Part shown: in pieces, positions 7,152 through 8,090 of the stretch
How positions within the stretch are numbered: position 1 is the first letter of the stretch
How the letters are laid out: each line of letters opens with the position of its first letter
Origin: Lachnospiraceae bacterium
GTDB taxonomy: Bacteria > Bacillota > Clostridia > Lachnospirales > Lachnospiraceae
Reading direction: 5' to 3'
NCBI GenBank assembly: GCA_024697505.1
Contig: JAILFQ010000250.1
Location: 1-8,090, forward strand
Length of the DNA stretch: 8,090 bases
Program-made: the position numbers and the translations under genes
The notes under the pieces: model-generated
Databases searched by the model: none
What the model saw: only the letters and a program-made list of their open reading frames with translations
Told to the model about the DNA's origin: nothing

Positions 7152-7185
7152 TTGACTTACCCTCGTATACAAGTTAAGATATAAT
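7152..7185 (+). promoter_or_regulatory. Predicted sigma-A-type promoter of the receptor-like gene
   Basis: TTGACT (7152-7157) is followed after 17 bp by TAAGAT (7175-7180). An overlapping perfect TATAAT lies at 7180-7185, but with a 22-bp gap, so TAAGAT with optimal spacing is the likelier -10. Transcription would start around 7187-7192, leaving a leader of about 50 nt before the ATG at 7239. The upstream DNA is AT-rich and shared with the divergent rnf promoter; the two -35 elements are about 85 bp apart. Confidence 0.75.
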
Positions 7186-7198
7186 ACCCGGGTATATC
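7178..7198 (+). promoter_or_regulatory. Palindrome over the predicted transcription start, possible operator
   Basis: ATACCCGGGTAT (7184-7195) is a perfect 12-bp palindrome. With one extra base on the left, the arms extend to GATAT (7178-7182) and ATATC (7194-7198). It overlaps the downstream end of the -10 region and the expected start site, a position where a bound dimeric repressor would block transcription. The GC-rich core stands out against AT-rich surroundings. No regulator is identified, so operator function is inference. Confidence 0.4.
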
Positions 7199-7238
7199 TT
7201 GGGGTTGGTAAATATTCTTTGAAATCGGAGCATATCAA

Positions 7239-8090
7239 ATGAAAAACAAAGACAAAAAAACGGAGGCAGAAAAAGTCTCAAAAGATGGTGTAAAAAGCAA
7301 GTTACAAAAAATTGAACTCAAGAACAAAGCAAAAGAGTTTACGTCAAAGACAAAAGACAAGATTGGCGAATTAAAGAACAAAATAAAGAGCATAGAAGCC
7401 AAGAAGAAAGAAAAAAATGCAAAAAAAGCTGAAGAAGGTGCCTTAGCACCGGAAGGGACTGCAGAGAAAGTTTCCGAAAAGAAGGCAAAGCCTGTAAAGG
7501 AAAAGAAAAAGATATCCATTAAAGAAGTTTTAAAGAATGTGGAACTTAACGGACAAAAAAAGAGCATAGGCGCAAAAATAGCCCTTATACTCGGAGTGGT
7601 AAGCCTTGTGTTTATCCTTGTTTCCGTATTAAACCTTGGCTTTACTTCCAAAATTAAAGATAACAATGAAGTATCTTCAAAGTTCCTTGCCCTTGAAAGC
7701 AAACTGGGAACCGTTTCCTCGGAATTCGAATCCGTACAAAGCTACACTTCCCAGGCGGCACAGTCCCAGTCTTCCACAAGTGCAAAAACCGCAAACTCAA
7801 AGTTTTCCACTTCTCTTTTAAGACTGTCTTCGGACATGCAAAAGCTTAAAACAGAACTTACCGAATACGGAAATAAGGAGCTTACCGCTGCCGCAGAAGC
7901 CTACATTACTTCTCTTAACGACTTCTTTACTGTAGCAAACAAGCTTTTTGAAGTACTTGAAGCCGAAGACCGTTCGGCAGACGAAGCAGCAATTAAAGCC
8001 GTTAACGTGGCAATTTCAAATACAAACGACGCAAAAAGAGAACTTTCTGAAGTGCTCTCTTCTTTGGAAACAAAGAACTCTTCTTCCCTT
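7239..8090 (+). CDS. Probable methyl-accepting chemotaxis protein, N-terminal part
   Basis: An ATG at 7239, 8 nt after CGGAG, opens a frame of 284 codons that runs off the right edge. Residues 1-110 are strongly basic and hydrophilic, dominated by Lys, Glu and Ala, and probably partly coiled-coil. A single hydrophobic helix follows at about 110-134 (IGAKIALILGVVSLVFILVSVLNLG), the form usual for the first transmembrane helix of chemoreceptors. Residues 135-284 are a Ser/Ala/Glu-rich helical region, like the four-helix-bundle sensor of such receptors. The second membrane helix, HAMP and methylation/signalling domains would lie outside the window, so the assignment rests on the N-terminal layout only. 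A histidine kinase or a diguanylate cyclase with a similar sensor is possible. The long lysine-rich leader before the first membrane helix is unusual; receptors normally begin within a few residues of it. It is divergent from the rnf operon, with 276 bp between the starts. Confidence 0.6.
   Translation, partial: MKNKDKKTEAEKVSKDGVKSKLQKIELKNKAKEFTSKTKDKIGELKNKIKSIEAKKKEKNAKKAEEGALAPEGTAEKVSEKKAKPVKEKKKISIKEVLKNVELNGQKKSIGAKIALILGVVSLVFILVSVLNLGFTSKIKDNNEVSSKFLALESKLGTVSSEFESVQSYTSQAAQSQSSTSAKTANSKFSTSLLRLSSDMQKLKTELTEYGNKELTAAAEAYITSLNDFFTVANKLFEVLEAEDRSADEAAIKAVNVAISNTNDAKRELSEVLSSLETKNSSSL

Noticed and set aside
7143..7169. A flagellar/chemotaxis sigma-D-type promoter for the receptor-like gene (TAAA, 15 bp, then CTCGTATA)
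   Set aside because: The -10 half matches the GCCGATAA-type consensus poorly, whereas the overlapping TTGACT-17-TAAGAT fits sigma-A well.
7235..7702. A 155-codon open frame on the minus strand opposite the receptor-like gene
   Set aside because: It is the antisense shadow of a Lys/Glu-rich coding region, giving a Phe/Ser/Leu-rich translation. The plus-strand frame has a promoter, a ribosome site and a recognisable layout, and is also open to the edge.

Overview
The window holds most of an Rnf (ferredoxin:NAD+ oxidoreductase) operon on the minus strand and, divergently, the start of a membrane-anchored receptor-like gene on the plus strand. The organism is most likely an anaerobic member of the Clostridia, probably Lachnospiraceae. 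This rests on the clostridial Rnf gene order C-D-G-E-A-B, the RnfB with many clusters, strong AGGAGG-type ribosome binding sites before every gene, AT-rich sigma-A-like promoters, and leucine codons dominated by CTT. The genus is inference and cannot be fixed from this window.

Minus strand, in order of transcription: a sigma-A-like promoter (7037-7066) precedes rnfC (6962-5640), a fused rnfD-rnfG gene (5624-4020), rnfE (4008-3325), rnfA (3324-2749), rnfB (2737-1940), and a large gene that starts at 1922 and runs off the left edge. Gaps between genes are 0-17 nt, so this reads as one transcript. RnfB and RnfC are the Fe-S and flavin modules that handle reduced ferredoxin and NAD+. RnfA and RnfE form the membrane core with a Cys-ligated cluster. 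The RnfD and RnfG parts carry the predicted covalent FMN sites. Together they couple electron transfer to Na+ or H+ export.

The last gene is the least ordinary part. It encodes an N-terminally membrane-anchored protein of at least 640 residues, built from four FMN-binding-like domains arranged A-B-A-B. The A-B pair repeats with an exact period of 313 residues (939 bp). All four domains have a D-(L/I)-K-A-S-type motif where RnfG has its S-G-A-T flavin-attachment motif; in the three complete copies the acceptor Thr is still in register. Its place in the rnf operon suggests a role as an extracytoplasmic electron carrier or accessory of Rnf, but that is inference. No flavin transferase (ApbE) gene is present in the window.

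Plus strand: after a 276-bp AT-rich divergent intergenic region with a second sigma-A-like promoter and a palindrome over the likely transcription start, a gene begins at 7239 and runs off the right edge. It has a roughly 110-residue lysine-rich N-terminus, one transmembrane helix and the start of a helical extracytoplasmic domain, as in a methyl-accepting chemotaxis protein. Its signalling domain lies outside the window. Apart from the intergenic region, no stretch longer than 20 bases lacks a gene.
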